Positions 1-12,980 of a stretch of DNA of 64,000 bases are shown piece after piece. The stretch covers positions 11,873,191-11,937,190 of the forward strand of contig NC_088300.1 of NCBI RefSeq assembly GCF_032854445.1, read 5' to 3'. Positions within the stretch are counted from its first letter, which is position 1, and the number at the start of each line of letters is the position of its first letter. The position numbers and the translations under genes were made by a program. The notes under the pieces are model-generated. The model saw only the letters and a list, made by a program, of their open reading frames with translations, made no database searches and had not been told where the DNA came from. The DNA is from Liolophura sinensis (lineage: Eukaryota > Mollusca > Polyplacophora > Chitonida > Chitonidae).

Positions 1-44
1 AGTCCAGCATAGTTTCCTCTGTCCTTTCGTCCGTCGCGCGAAAT

Positions 45-85
45 TTCACCACGTGACCAAAATTCTCGAGTGTCATTGGTTAACA
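45..85. promoter_or_regulatory. E-box and inverted CCAAT cluster, possible promoter
   Basis: The CACGTG E-box in CCACGTGACC lies about 25 bases from ATTGGTT (inverted CCAAT), after a CpG-containing stretch CGTCCGTCGCGCG. In an otherwise AT-rich, CpG-poor region this could be a promoter for gene 1 or for a gene to the left. No TATA box or start site is evident. Confidence 0.25.
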
Positions 86-986
86 TGCATGTTGTTATGA
101 GGACGCAGGTGGCGATGTAAGGGAGGTAACGGTTGTCAACTCCAAAACTAGATCGAGAAAAAACAAAGACGACAAGGTGTAAAGAGGAAATAAAGGAGAT
201 AACATAGATATTTACTGTTCACATATTCCTCAGCGTGGTGGTTCCTTGGATGGACTTCAAATGATGTGTTTTTCTAATTAACCACAGAATGGAAAAAAGT
301 ACCTCTTCTACCCTCTAGCATCCCGATAGATGGCGCCCGTCTAGACATCTTTTGACAGAAAAGGTGACAGATGGTGAAAGTTCGGTGTAAGTTTTTGGCC
401 ACACGACGAAGTTCTCACTTGTACTCATCTAGGAGCACGACAGAGAGTTTTTAGTATAGTCAGAGAAAAAGAGATGCTTAACATCGGCCAATGCAAATGT
501 TATGATAGTATTTGTCAACCGCACCGAAACTTTTGCAAGTGGAAACTTCAAGCAGAGACCAATTTAACAGAGATCTGTTATATTTTTCCCAGCTTCAAGT
601 GAAACTAATTAAAGGTAAACTATGGCTTGAAGAGGACATTTATGAGTAGCTAGGCCTAAACTTGCGCTCTTCCAGTTATCAGAGAGTGTTTTTTCCTCTG
701 ATTCTAAAATGATGATGGCTGTTGTTTCTGGTATCTGATTGGCTGAGGCCTAAAGTGAACCAATAACTAAAGTTTTAATTCTCAAAGTTACTTAGATAGA
801 TGACGTGGATGGAGTTTCCAGCCAATCACAGGTTTCAGTTTAAAAATATTCTCACTTATTGTTGCGGGCAGAAAAATTTTTAACATGACTTAAGGCCATG
901 ATATCACTTGGCATGTGTGGCACACAGGCATTGATTGACTGACTCATAGGCTCATAAGTTGAGGTCTGTTTTAAACAATTTCTGAT

Positions 987-1079
987 AGTTCAATTAAATT
1001 AAATTTTGAGGTCTATTTTCAACATCTTCTGATATCTGACTTGTTGAAAATGAGCCTCAACATTTAATTTAATTGAACT
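987..1079. repeat. near-perfect 37-bp inverted repeat (hairpin)
   Basis: Arms 987-1023 and 1043-1079 are reverse complements with only about three mismatches (AGTTCAATTAAATTAAAT... against ...ATTTAATTTAATTGAACT) around a 19-base loop. As RNA it would fold into a long hairpin of about 93 nt. It could be a tiny MITE or a small-RNA precursor. Confidence 0.8.
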
Positions 1080-2892
1080 AACCCATAGGCTATAGCCAGG
1101 CAGTCTTCAAAATCGCTTGCATCAGTTAAAGTGAAAGACGGGTACAGCACCTGACCAATGTTTATGTCCTCTGAAAAACTACCATTCAAAGTATCTTACA
1201 CCAGCATTAAATAGATCTTTAGATTGTTTTCAAAATTTAGTAAAACTTAGTCTTGACACACCTTTAGCACGTCTCCATTATCGAGAGCAAAGTGATGTCG
1301 CCTTTACTCTAACTCTCTAATGTTGACAGTATTTTCCTTTTAATAGTCTAAGCAGTAGTCTATGGCAAATAAAAGTTGTGAACATCCGCAGTGAAGGCCC
1401 AAGTCATAAATATAGTTTTCTCGGAAAATGGACATATGGGAAGAATATTTCTTCTACTGCTTACAGTAGGATTGTTGTACAACTAGATTCATGCTCAATT
1501 CTGAAACATATGGAAATAATTCTAAACCCCACTGACGTTGATCCAAGCTCTGGACTGTCGCTGGATTTTAGGTTTTAATTTTATAGGGGTATGTATACGT
1601 GTCTTCTTAGATTAAAGCAGTGCTGACTTAGTAAACGTGGACATAGAAAAAGTACCTGAGCTTGAACATGGCATTTCAGTAGTTTTACTGTTTTTTGTTA
1701 AAGAAAACAGAAGAAACATCCCTTGTATGCGAAAAAGACGAAGGAGCAAAATTTAAATTCTTCAGTTGTGATATATTCAGAGAGACAAATTATATCATAA
1801 GATTTAGTAAAGTTTAAGTGTTGTCCGATCTGATGCCGTCTTCTCATTCCCATAAACCTTCGGTATCCCTAATGAATTTTGCACTGACTCTGATATTTGC
1901 TATTTAGAAACTTCTGACTACAGGCTAAAATGAGTGACAAAAAACGTATTTAAGGAGATGAATGCAGGGCTTGTAAATCAACTGATTTTACGTTTGTGGT
2001 GGTCTGTAAATGATACAGGTCTGCCCCACAACACTGTGTTTAATGGCCCTTCGGCTACACCTAACTAAATCATTGTAAACGATCTCAAAATGATGTCTTA
2101 TGCAGTTGTTCTGTGTTTGCATATGTCACTTCATGGAGTGAATGGGTAAAGCTGTGTCACAGCTTATGCAGTGCAATCTGATGGCAACGAGTTTGACTGG
2201 ATACAATTCTGAAGATGGCTGTCTTGACTCACACCAGCCTTATGTGCAGTGTTGTCATTTTGTTGTACATGTTATGTGGCGAAATCTCATTAAAATAGTA
2301 AAGTATGGTACTTTTTAAAAAGCTTGATTATCTTGCTTTCAGTTGAAATATTTTTTAGCCAGTTGCTGTCTTGTCCTTTAAGTTCATCATGAAATGTGAT
2401 ATACTTACCTGATAAACTTATCTCCTGACAAACAAGTTTGCTAAATTATGAAATAAATGAATTACTTGCATGTATTCTTGATTTAGTGTGGTTGTTTGAG
2501 TGAGCCTTGGCCTATAGTCCTTAGAGGTGCTTGACATACAAGGTGGCATGTTCAAACCCATGCAAAGGGGACAGGGAATTTGAACATGCCCCCTTAATGC
2601 TTGTGGGATCTTTGTGGCATTATGGCAGACAGCTCTTAATTGTGTGGCTGTTTGTGCAGCCTGGCCATCTGACATTTGCTGAAGACAAGTTGTACATGTA
2701 GCGTGCATTTCTGTACATCACATGTGGGAAAGTCTGTCAGTAACTTACTGAAGATTGGTGGTTTACCCTAGATACTCCTGTTTCCTCCACCGTTAAACCT
2801 AACAGCCATCAATTCGTATAAGTGAAAAATTTTTAAGTATGGACAACTTTAACATGGTTGTAAATTGAAGTTCATTTGAATCATAACCAAAA

Positions 2893-3072
2893 CAATCTGA
2901 GTTCAAATCCAGCTCATGCTGGCTTTCTCCCCGACTGTACGTGGGAAAATTGGCAACAACCTGGGGATGGTTGTGGTTTTCCTCCCACCATAATGCTGGT
3001 TGCTGTCATATAAGTGAAATATTCTTGAGTATGGCATAAAACACCAATCAAATTAATAAATGAATAAATAAA
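2893..3072 (+). mobile_element. tRNA-derived SINE, 5'-truncated (family A)
   Basis: It starts at the B-box region (GAGTTCAAATCCAGC), followed by the family body TTTTCCTCCCACCATAATGC, ATATAAGTGAAATATTCTTG, AAAACACCAATCAAAT and an AATAAATGAATAAATAA tail. The same body recurs throughout the window. Confidence 0.8.
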
Positions 3073-5390
3073 CCAAAACACTCCGTGCTGGTTTCATATA
3101 TTAACATGCCAAACAGAGTAAGATCACCTGTTGAAGTTGCCTAGATGACGTACATGTGGGTTGAGGTATGAATGTAGTAAATCTGAGGGGATGACGTAGG
3201 TGATATTTGTCATGCTCGAGATCTTTTTCACCTTAAAAGTATATCTATAAATATCTATTTAATGATAATATCAAGCTTAGCCTGTAGGATAGTCATGGTT
3301 GGCCACACTCAAGGAGGGTTAAGAGTGGGCTTTCAAGAAAAAGACTGCCTGTAGCTATAGTCATTTATTCATGTGTTTTCATTTTGTAAAATAATTTATT
3401 AAAGAATGTACTATGTCTTTAAAAAGATAAATTGAGGAAGAAAAGTTAAAAAAACAATTGTAGCGTTTCTCTGTACTGAGGTTTTCAAGTAATATAGTAC
3501 CCATGTGTGCCTCATTGCTAATGGGCCTTTAACATAAGACTTTTGAAAGGCAACTCGCAACTCCGGAGCCCAAAAAAAAAAACAGAAGAAAAATGGAACC
3601 CTGACTGCAGTATGAGGGGATACGTCATGCCTATTACTCATGAACCAGGGTCTCTTGTTTTGCACTTGTACATGTGACACCCAAGTAAAACACTCTTAGC
3701 TGAAAAGTGTCTGTACCACTTGTGGAAAGTTCAGAGTGTTACTTGTAATCCTTAGTGGGGAATTTTCCAGGAAGACAGAAGACAGGGTTAGTGTGTCAGT
3801 GTGGAGAGGAAATGTCAGCTAACTGAAGTTGGGACCATTGGTATCCTCTGTCATTGTGGTACATTGGACAGGAGGATTAAATTACTGTTACTCAAACCTT
3901 CAGGGTGACAGCACTAGGAACTGTTATGACATGTGGTAAGCTGTCTCTTTGTTTTTATTTCAGACATGGAGATCTTGAGTATAATCCAAGCATGCTGACA
4001 CAGCTGTAATCTACTATATATGTAGTTTAGATGAAACTGATTCATTCAAACATTGTCTAGTACTATCCATATACATTGTTCTTGTTCTGTATGGAATTTT
4101 TCTATATGTAGCTACAATGTAGCTGTTGCAAATAGACTGATAAATTATATATTTCGTACATTTTACTGTGTATTTTTTTTTTTACAAGTTTACTCAAAAT
4201 ACAAAGTATTTCATATGCATTTCACATATTTAGCATATTTTTAATGGCACTTTTAGACACTATTCAAGGCTGACAGGAATATCCCATTTCTTGAGCTCTG
4301 AAGTACATATAGACCTACCCTGCTAGTAATGCACATTTATAAAGTCGCCCTTTTATAATTTATCGCAAAAAAAAAAAGACATGAGGTGTGCTGTGTATTT
4401 GTGAACTTTAATGCAGCCAAAATGTGCCACATGTACCCTACCCATTTCTTTGTGTAATAAACCAGTAGGGGAATTTAAGGGGAAGTAAAGTATTATTGAT
4501 TCAGCCTTTTAATATTCTCATGATGGTCTAGTTAAACTGAGCCATCAAAACACATTCAGTGGAAAAGACTTTTAATATGTTTATATATTGTATGGACATG
4601 TATTATCAGTGGGAGGGTATGTACATATCTTCTCTGAGTAGCAGTAATCAATGTGCATTGCATTAGCTACAAAGTTTGTTCAGGAGTTACTACAGGAGTT
4701 TAAGCTGTCCTTTTTTTTATGCCAGGCTGACAGTAAATGTGAATACCAGTCTCATAAGTATAGGATTACAATCTGTCGTCACCTTCATGGCAAGTGATAT
4801 TTCAGAGTTCAGCCTTGCTTTCCCTGCTGTGCTGAAAATACTTGATAGGCTTACACATGTAATTCTGTGGTAATAATGTAGTAGTTAATGGTTGGTGATA
4901 CAGTATGTACCAACCATTATGCCATTGCGCTACATGTGTGTGTAAGAATGCAAGGTGATATTAGACTATCTGCTGAACAGTAGGTCAGTGATCATAGTGG
5001 AAGCCTGCTGTCATTGGAGTTCATATGAAGAGCATTCTAACTGTAGACCCATATGACAACCCCAGGAGTTTCATTTTCAAGTAATATTGAGACAGACAGG
5101 CTTTGGTAAGCAAATCAAATCTCATATTTTTGTGCTGTAGGGAGTTGGTATTAAACTTCATATGCAGCAATTGAGCTTGACATATTTTGGGGTGGGATTA
5201 TAAGAGTAATGGTGGCAGCTCTTTATTAGCAAGTGGTATAGCCAGAAAAACTTACACAAATTTCTGTAAACTTTATTTTCTAAAATATCTGACTACTTCT
5301 GAGTTCAAATCTTATAGAGTAATAAATTAGATATGCTATTTTCTTACTATTCAACTTTAAAAACTTGGGAACTTTGGAGTCTTCACTGTG

Positions 5391-5457
5391 TATTTATTTA
5401 TTTGATTAGTGTCGCAGACTTTTCCATGTACGGCTGGGAAGGAAGCCAGCATGAGAT
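5391..5457 (-). mobile_element. family A SINE, internally deleted
   Basis: TATTTATTTATTTGATTAGT tail (minus orientation) joined directly to CCATGTACGGCTGGGAAGGA and AGCCAGCATGAG, so the middle third of the element is missing. Confidence 0.65.
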
Positions 5458-5811
5458 CTTCAGTTACATGTGTTTGTTTATTAATTTGACTGTAGTTAAA
5501 AGAAATTTTTGCTGACTATTTTTCAACTCGAGCCTCCTATCTTTAATATGCATCATTTGCTTAACCAGAGTTTTGGAGTGCTAGACAGTACAAAACCATA
5601 TGGGCAATATTGCATCCATCATGTTCGAATTTATGCTTGTCCACGTGTATGTAATGATAACAGCCAGTTTCTTGGGAGGCGTTATTAAAATGAAATTTTT
5701 GGGCGAAAGCTCATGGCTTACAGGAAAATTCATGTATACTGAGGCGAAACAAGAGAGCGCCCTGGACATTTTATAGTCAGCAAGGCCCCAATAACAAAAG
5801 AAACTTGAGAT

Positions 5812-5912
5812 TGTATTCTTGAAGATTCCCTGTCCTGGAATAGTGTTGAACCCACATCTCGTTTGACCTGGTGCAAGTACCTTAACCATGAGGTCACAGC
5901 CCACACACCTCT
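5812..5912 (-). mobile_element. tRNA-like SINE head (family C)
   Basis: On the minus strand it reads GGGCTGTGACCTCATGGTTAAGG (A box) and GTGGGTTCAACAC (B box), then a non-tRNA body with CAGGGAATCTTCAAG. It resembles the tRNA-like units at 17.2, 17.8 and 19.2 kb. Confidence 0.45.
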
Positions 5913-6769
5913 GTTCACTTACTCTACAGGTACATGCACATGTACCTGTACATGTATAGCACCTTCACGTTTGGCCTAAGGTAATTTTAAAATATATGTA
6001 AAAAAATTTTTATGACGATATGAACGAAGTATGTCCTGTTACAGAAATAGTACACTGGGTTTGTATTTTGACATGGACCAGTGCAGCTCACGGGCATAAA
6101 TGCAGAGGAATATTAATTACAGGCTGTGTTTTAGGGATTGAACTTGAAGTGGAAGCGGCTTATTCCGTTTGTCTAGAGTTCCGTGAAAAGTGCAGTTAGA
6201 GTGTTGTTAGTAAAAACTTAAAAGGTTAAACAAGTGACATACATGGAAATGTGGCTCAAGCAAAGTGTGCTATATATTCTTCAATATTGTGGCCAAGGGA
6301 ATGCATGTGGCATTGTGTGTTACTGAATGGATCAGTGGGACATGTTTGACAAGGGAAAATGCCTATATTGTGGCCACTATGCTGACATGACAGATGTAGA
6401 GCTACATACATGTATATCTTCAGTGCGCACAAGCATGTATGCTTACTGGAGTGTGGACTTCTTCAATTTGACTGTGCTTGTCTACATGTATCCAAACTGG
6501 TGTTCCCAATAGTGACATCAGAACTAGCCCATTTTGTCCATAGGCAGTAAAGGTAAGAACAACTCGGTGAAGTGTTTGTTAATGAAGTGTATCACAGGTG
6601 AAATGCGAAGGTTTTTGACCGGAAACAGGAAGGTAACACTCAGAGTGAATACATGGTGATGATTGTGTTATGTTTTGTACCACTTTGTACATGTGTGTGT
6701 AACTTATAACTGATGTATGGTCAGAAATAAACCCCACCAGTCTGTAATGTCTATAATTTGCTCAAAACT

Positions 6770-6872
6770 CCATGGCTTGTTCCATCCATGGCTTGTTCGA
6801 TCCACGGATCATTCCACCCACATCTCATTCCACCCACGGCTCGTTCCATCCACGGCTTGTTTGATCCACTTG
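6770..6872 (+). repeat. 18-bp tandem repeat
   Basis: About six degenerate units of (C)CATGGCTTGTTCCATCCA / CACGGCTCGTTCCATC, period near 18 bp, upstream of gene 1. Confidence 0.7.
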
Positions 6873-7883
6873 GATTTTGGAATGTAGTGACTGGTTCATG
6901 CATCTGACAGTCGACAACATCCTAAAAACTGTTACGTTTGCGTAAACATTGAAACATTGAATAATGGGCACAGCCAATCGCATTGTGGCATTCTAAAAGC
7001 AAAGATGGATAAACTACGGACATTTAACAAAATGTTACGTCTGACAGTTGTAAAGATTTTATATTAGACATGATATAAATACTTAATAAAGTATTTTCAC
7101 CAGGAAAACTCTGACAGACTTATAGGAGAAGCCCGTATGTTAACAACAATTATGGCAAAAATTCAAAGCATAGCAGCTTACCTTTAATCTAACTAACGGT
7201 ATTTCGAAAATGTAAACTTTTGACCTATTTTTTTAGGTCACTATATTGCAACAGCCCACTGGGTGAATAACATATAGCATTACCATATAGTATGTATTTT
7301 ATATTTTGCCACAAATGTGTGCTAAATCTTGATATTTTGCATGTAGATCAGACATGGTCTCTAAGGTGTTTGATTTTGTGAGTTGTTAGTACTGAACAAT
7401 CACCAGAAGACACCTAAGATAGGGACATACTGTATATATGTAATTATAATAATTTTTAATTTACAAATACAGGTAAATATAAATATTTACCTTTATTGAT
7501 CGGAGTGTGAGAAACTATGATTGTACATTTGTTTTATTATTTATCCTACTTATTAATTACTGCTTGACTGCTTCTACTTTTAATCATGTGAATCTAGTAG
7601 ATTTTCTGACCTCAGCACACACAGTGTACAGCATAATGTGGTGCTACAAAGAGTGTTATTCTTATTTGGTTAAATAAGCCTATATCACTGTGTGACTAGA
7701 CTAACTCTTATAAGAAATATTCTTTTGTGTGGTGTTAGAAATTGAGCATCTTTTATTTCATCATCTAAAGACAGTATATATGTCTAGGAGAGCCATGTAC
7801 TGTGAAGCACCTGAAGGTTCAGATATGCCAGTTGTCCCTTTAACAATAAGGTAAATTGTTGATTTTCAACTGTTTGGTTGCAG

Positions 7884-8036
7884 ATTAAGAGTACAGAGTG
7901 CATCAGGTGTTGGAGATAATGTCTGATTCGGGCCAGGACTACCTTCATCCCCAGTCACCAGTCTCACCTGCACAGCAGCCTACCTGGCCTAGACACCAGA
8001 AGTCAGGTGTGAAGTACACCAAACGATTTGACTCAG
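7884..8036 (+). CDS. gene 1 alternative first coding exon (isoform b)
   Basis: The exon follows an acceptor (TTGGTTGCAG), so a further non-coding exon lies upstream. The 5' UTR is 7884-7918 and the ATG is at 7919. It encodes 39 residues beginning MSDSGQDY, rich in Pro, Gln and Ser, and ends TCA G|GTAAGG in phase 1. That is the same phase as the exon at 14049, so both can splice to 16202. A non-ATG GTG codon lies in frame at 7898 and is not needed. Confidence 0.7.
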
Positions 8037-11000
8037 GTAAGGACTGCTACGTGTATATAAACACTAGTCTTCATGGACACCTTCTGAATATACATGTACT
8101 GATGTGTGTGCTAACAAACTAGGTGGATAAATACAGCAGTGATGGAAGCTTGCTGAGTGATAACTTTACAATCTAATGCTCCAGTTGATTAAACCACAAG
8201 GTACAGAATTCGTTTAAGGATCTTGCTTAAATATGAATGGCCTTGAGCAGTGTACTTTTCATCATTCTACCAGGTAGGGTGTTATCAACTTGGAAGTGAA
8301 AGACACGTCAGGTGTAAAATTTGATGCAAACGCAAAATGCTGTTTCAAAGGTGTAGTAATTTTATTTCGCAAAAGATAGAAAAAAGAGATGATTCACTTA
8401 AATGGGATGAGTTGGTTTTAGTTCAGGATTTGCAGTTTTACTTCACAATCTGACACTTGACCCCATACATATCCCTTAGATAAGGCTCTTAAACTATTAG
8501 GGAATGAGTGTGTCTTGCTGGATATTAGGTTTGAAGCGTGTGTGAATGTACAATCATTGTAAAACTGGGAATGCCAGGCATATACAGGTACAGGTATGTA
8601 TAGCTATGATACACATGTACAGTCCATGTATTTATACTGGTCAACATGTGTGTTTCATTTCTAGGGTTCATTGATACGTGTACTTCTCTGATTCTCTGGT
8701 TCATTGATACATGTGCTTCTCTGATTCTCTGGTTCATTGATACATGTACTTCTCTGATTCTCTTGTTCATTGATACTTGTACTTCCCTAGTTCTCTGGTT
8801 CATTGATATGTGTACTTTTCTGGTTCATTGAAATGTGTACTTCTCTGGTTCTCTGTTCAATGGTATGTGTACTCCTCTGGTTCATTGATACATTTTCTTC
8901 TCTAGATCTAGCTGGTTCATTGATACATGTACTTTTCTGGTTCATTGAAATGTGTACTTCTCTGGTTCTCTGTTCAATGGTATGTGTACTCCTCTGGTTC
9001 ATTGATACATTTTCTTCTCTAGATCTAGCTGGTTCATTGATACGTGAACTTCCCTGGTTCATTGATACGTGCCCTTCCCTGGTTCATTGATGCGTGTACT
9101 TTTCAAATTCTTTGATACTTGTACCTTTCTGAAACTCTAGTTCATTGATATTTGTACTTCTCTGGCCCATGGATACATGTACTTCTCTGGTTCTCTGACA
9201 CGTGTACTTATTTGAGGTAGAGTGATAGTTAATGAGCCTGATAATGATTACATGGGCAGATAAAGGAAGCAAATTTATGGCCTATTCAGTCAGTTATTGG
9301 AAATAATAGGCTATTATGCTAACGTTGTATTGTGTGCAAAGTTTATAGATCAGTGTTAACTAGCTGCTTAATTGGTGAAATGCATTGTTGACCAAGCGTG
9401 GAGTCACGGCAGTCATATAAATTGGTTAATGATATGATAGTGATCTACTTGATGGTGCTGGATACAGTAGTCACAATTAGACCAGCAAACATGGTAGTTG
9501 GTACTTCAGAGAATAAACTGATGCTAAAATGATTATACTGGGTCAAAGTAATGATTAATATATGAATGAGGATCAAATGGCAGTAACAAAATCAATGTCA
9601 ACATGTAGTTGGCCTTATGATTTCCACCGTTTACTTTTACAGTTACATAATTATGATCTGCTTTTAGGCTCCAGTGTGTGGCTACCTTCAGTGCTTGTTA
9701 ACCATTGTTTGTTTGCTTTGTCAAATACTGTTCTAGTTCTGGGGCTGTAAATTACTTGCGTTACAAAGGTACAAACATTTAGATGGATGTATAAAAATGC
9801 TGATGGTATAGTTAGGTATGAACGGTATGCTGTATGCCTGTACAGTGTAAATGTAGCACTTTTGAAATGTGCAGTCAAATAGGAACATTTATTTCTACTA
9901 ATAGTGGTATGGAACTTTTTCACTTTAACTGGATTGACTTATATGTAGGTTCTGGACAAGCATTGTTAAATGTATGTATGCTTGGAGTTTTATGCCGTAC
10001 TTAGTAATTTTTCAGTCATATGATAATAAGAAGTGATTAGGTGTGAGTACATACACTGTGTTTTCTTGTGGCCACCAAAGAGCTACAGCCACTGAAGTAT
10101 CATGCCAATGACACCAGACATGACACCTCACCCAAACACATTATACTGACTTCAGACCGAACAATTCTGTTTCCTTGCTCTAACTTCTCAGTGCTGAGCG
10201 TCAAGCGAGGCAGCAAGAAGTACCTTTTTAATGTCTGTAATATGACCTGACCCAAGTTTGATCCCGGGTCTGCTGACTTCGAGGCATTTGCTAAATGAAA
10301 CAAAACTATTTCGCTTCTAGGTATGTTTCAGTTTTTTTATGCCTTCAATTTTTATTTATGAGGTTAATATTTTTAAAGTAATGTGCATGTTATTAAAATA
10401 TAACTTTTGTAAGAAAATCAGAGCTTAAGAAGAAATCAAGTTGTTTGTTGCATCATTACAATAGATTTCGCTGTTGATGGCTTTCAAAACATCACAGATG
10501 TACAATTTCAGACTATAAACCTGTGTGACCTGATGTGACCTGGTTACTGGATTACATTTGCATGCAAAGTGTTCAGGAAGTGGTGCTTACACTTGTAAAG
10601 TAATGACAGCCATGTGACCTTTAGTGTAGCCCTTATTTTTGTTGTCAATTTCACTGGCCCAGTTTTCATGGATGCTCTTCCCCTGGAGTATTGTTTGAAT
10701 GGATGAAGTTTGAAAGGTCACTGGGGGACATTGACATTGTAGTGTTAACCTTAAAACTAAATGATTGGGTGTACATGAACCAGTGATTAGATTGCATGAC
10801 CAATACTATCACACTAAAAAAATATCCTTAAGTGCATGAATCAGTGAAGAAAATGTGCGAAAAGTGTTCATCGCAACCTTCTCTTATTGAGGGAAAACAG
10901 GGCATTTGTATCTTACTCCTTTACTCAGAATGATTTCTCCCGTTGCGCGAAGTTTAGCTTTAGTAATTGCTTGTCCTGATGTCATATGGTCATGGGTTCA

Positions 11001-12886
11001 TGTGCAATCATGTTTTATGTGGTTTCCTGCACACATGTAAATTGAAGGATTTCCGGTTGAGTCGAGCAGATTCGGCTGAATAATTGTAGTTTATAAGGTC
11101 TGATGTCAAACCTCGATACCCATCTTGTGATTATTGTTTTTATGTACTGGTACTTTTTTAAATCACATAAGTTAGAAAAAGCACGTAGCTGCAACATGTA
11201 ATAGAGATTATATAATTTCCATTCTTTCATACTGTAATACGCTATGTTGGAACATGTACTCCAATACCCCTACCTTGAAACTCCATCTAATGTGCTGTTT
11301 ACATCCTGCGACTGCTCAAATTGATGTAGTGGAATGATACTTATTTCTGGCCTCACATGTTTGAGGTCACTCATAGAGAAGTGGATCTTCTCACCTACAA
11401 TAAACACAGGAGTACATGAGATGGTCAGTTTGAGGCAGGACCCACAGTTGTATGAGGACTTGGACAACACTTCAGAGTTCATCAGGTTTATGGCCAAAGG
11501 AAAATGATCATGCCTATCAGTAAAGTGAGAAATAACATTGAGTGTGTAATATGTACCTGTAGAACACATGTATAGGCCTGCATGTATATTGTATTTTGAA
11601 TTTGGGTTGCTGTGCAATAAGCACCATGGCATACATGTATAGTTTTTTTTTAAGGCATTAAAGCAAACCAAAAAACAACTGTTCTGTGGCCAGTACATGT
11701 GCACTTGTATAGTGTGAGAACAATCAAAGACATACATGTAGTACATTTGAATGGATTCCAAGGGATCGAACCTGCTATTCATAATTTCTGCCTAATTTAT
11801 ATAGTGAGCATTTAGCGCAAATGTATATTTAATCATTTTTTGTCATTTAGTGTACTCAAGGTCATTTGTGTGTAAGGATAATCAGAAATTTATGAGCTGA
11901 TGCTGCCCTCGGTGAACCATGAATGAACTTTTTTGCGAGAGGATACAAATTGAAATTCCCTAAGAGATTGCATTTCTTTATAGTAACTGTTTGGATGTAA
12001 CCCTCTTCTAATTTGTCATTTGATCCACATTCCTATGGTACATATGGATGGACAGGTATGTGAAGCTGTATCTGACTGTTACCTCTTACTGATTAGTTAT
12101 TTACCTGTGATAGGATTATCTTGGTTAGAATACCACTATGGTACCTTTATAGGTATAAGGCTGTATTATGTCAGAGATTACAGTAACAGGATCTGGACTA
12201 CCAATGGGCTTAGGGCGTCTTCATGGTTCAATGGGTACACATTGTTCTCAGGTTTAGGAGAATTCCCATTACCTTACATGTTAGCTTCTGTTAGCACATG
12301 CACATATTCTCTTGTATGAAGTGATAGGCCAGTTGCATTACTGCGCGTTTGTCTGGAAGCTGTCTAGCTAGTTCACACAAGCATTTTTGCAGTACTTATC
12401 AGGGGCTCTTATACAAATGGTGTACAGAAGTCACAGCCTGCTGATCAACTGCATGAAAATAGTTTTTGCAAAGTAGGTCATGTGTTCTGTGTAAAACTTG
12501 CCTCCGTGTATTGGACATGTCTTTTAGTTGCCTTATGTGGTAAGTTGCTCGCTCTCATTTTTAAAATTTAACATTTCATGTTGGGAAACTCTTTTCCCGG
12601 GCTCATTTGTGAACTTTGTGACATTGTCATTCAGATGAAAAAAAAGTGGTTGATCTTCAATTACCACAGATTAACTAGCGGGTAAAAGTGAGGATGAGTC
12701 TGATCTGATTTAGTGCACTTACACTTAGAATTGAAAGACCTCAAATCAGGATAATAGAGATGGGATCTGTTAGGTTAGTAGTGTGCACATGGGCACAAAG
12801 TTGTTTGACTGTGACCATATTAAAAACTGTCAGGCCATTTATGTATATCATACAGTAAAGAGATAAGGGCAGTCTGTGTTAGTGGC

Positions 12887-12980
<94 letters not shown>

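Larger units (their letters stand above)
1..7883. other. upstream region of gene 1, no coding exon found
   Basis: AT-rich sequence with no supported coding exon. It may hold the gene 1 promoter and a non-coding leader exon, since exon b at 7884 starts at an acceptor. Contents noted separately: E-box/CCAAT cluster at 45-85, hairpin at 987-1079, SINE fragments at 2.9, 5.4 and 5.8 kb, and an 18-bp array at 6.8 kb. Confidence 0.4.

Noticed and set aside
8525-9090. Repetitive proteins on both strands (MNQR.. and FIDTC.. repeats)
   Set aside because: Translations of a tandem repeat whose higher-order period is a multiple of three; no start context or splice evidence.
11015-11230. Minus-strand open frame as a partner exon for the 11.3-kb candidate
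   Set aside because: No matching splice sites or phase and a random-looking composition.
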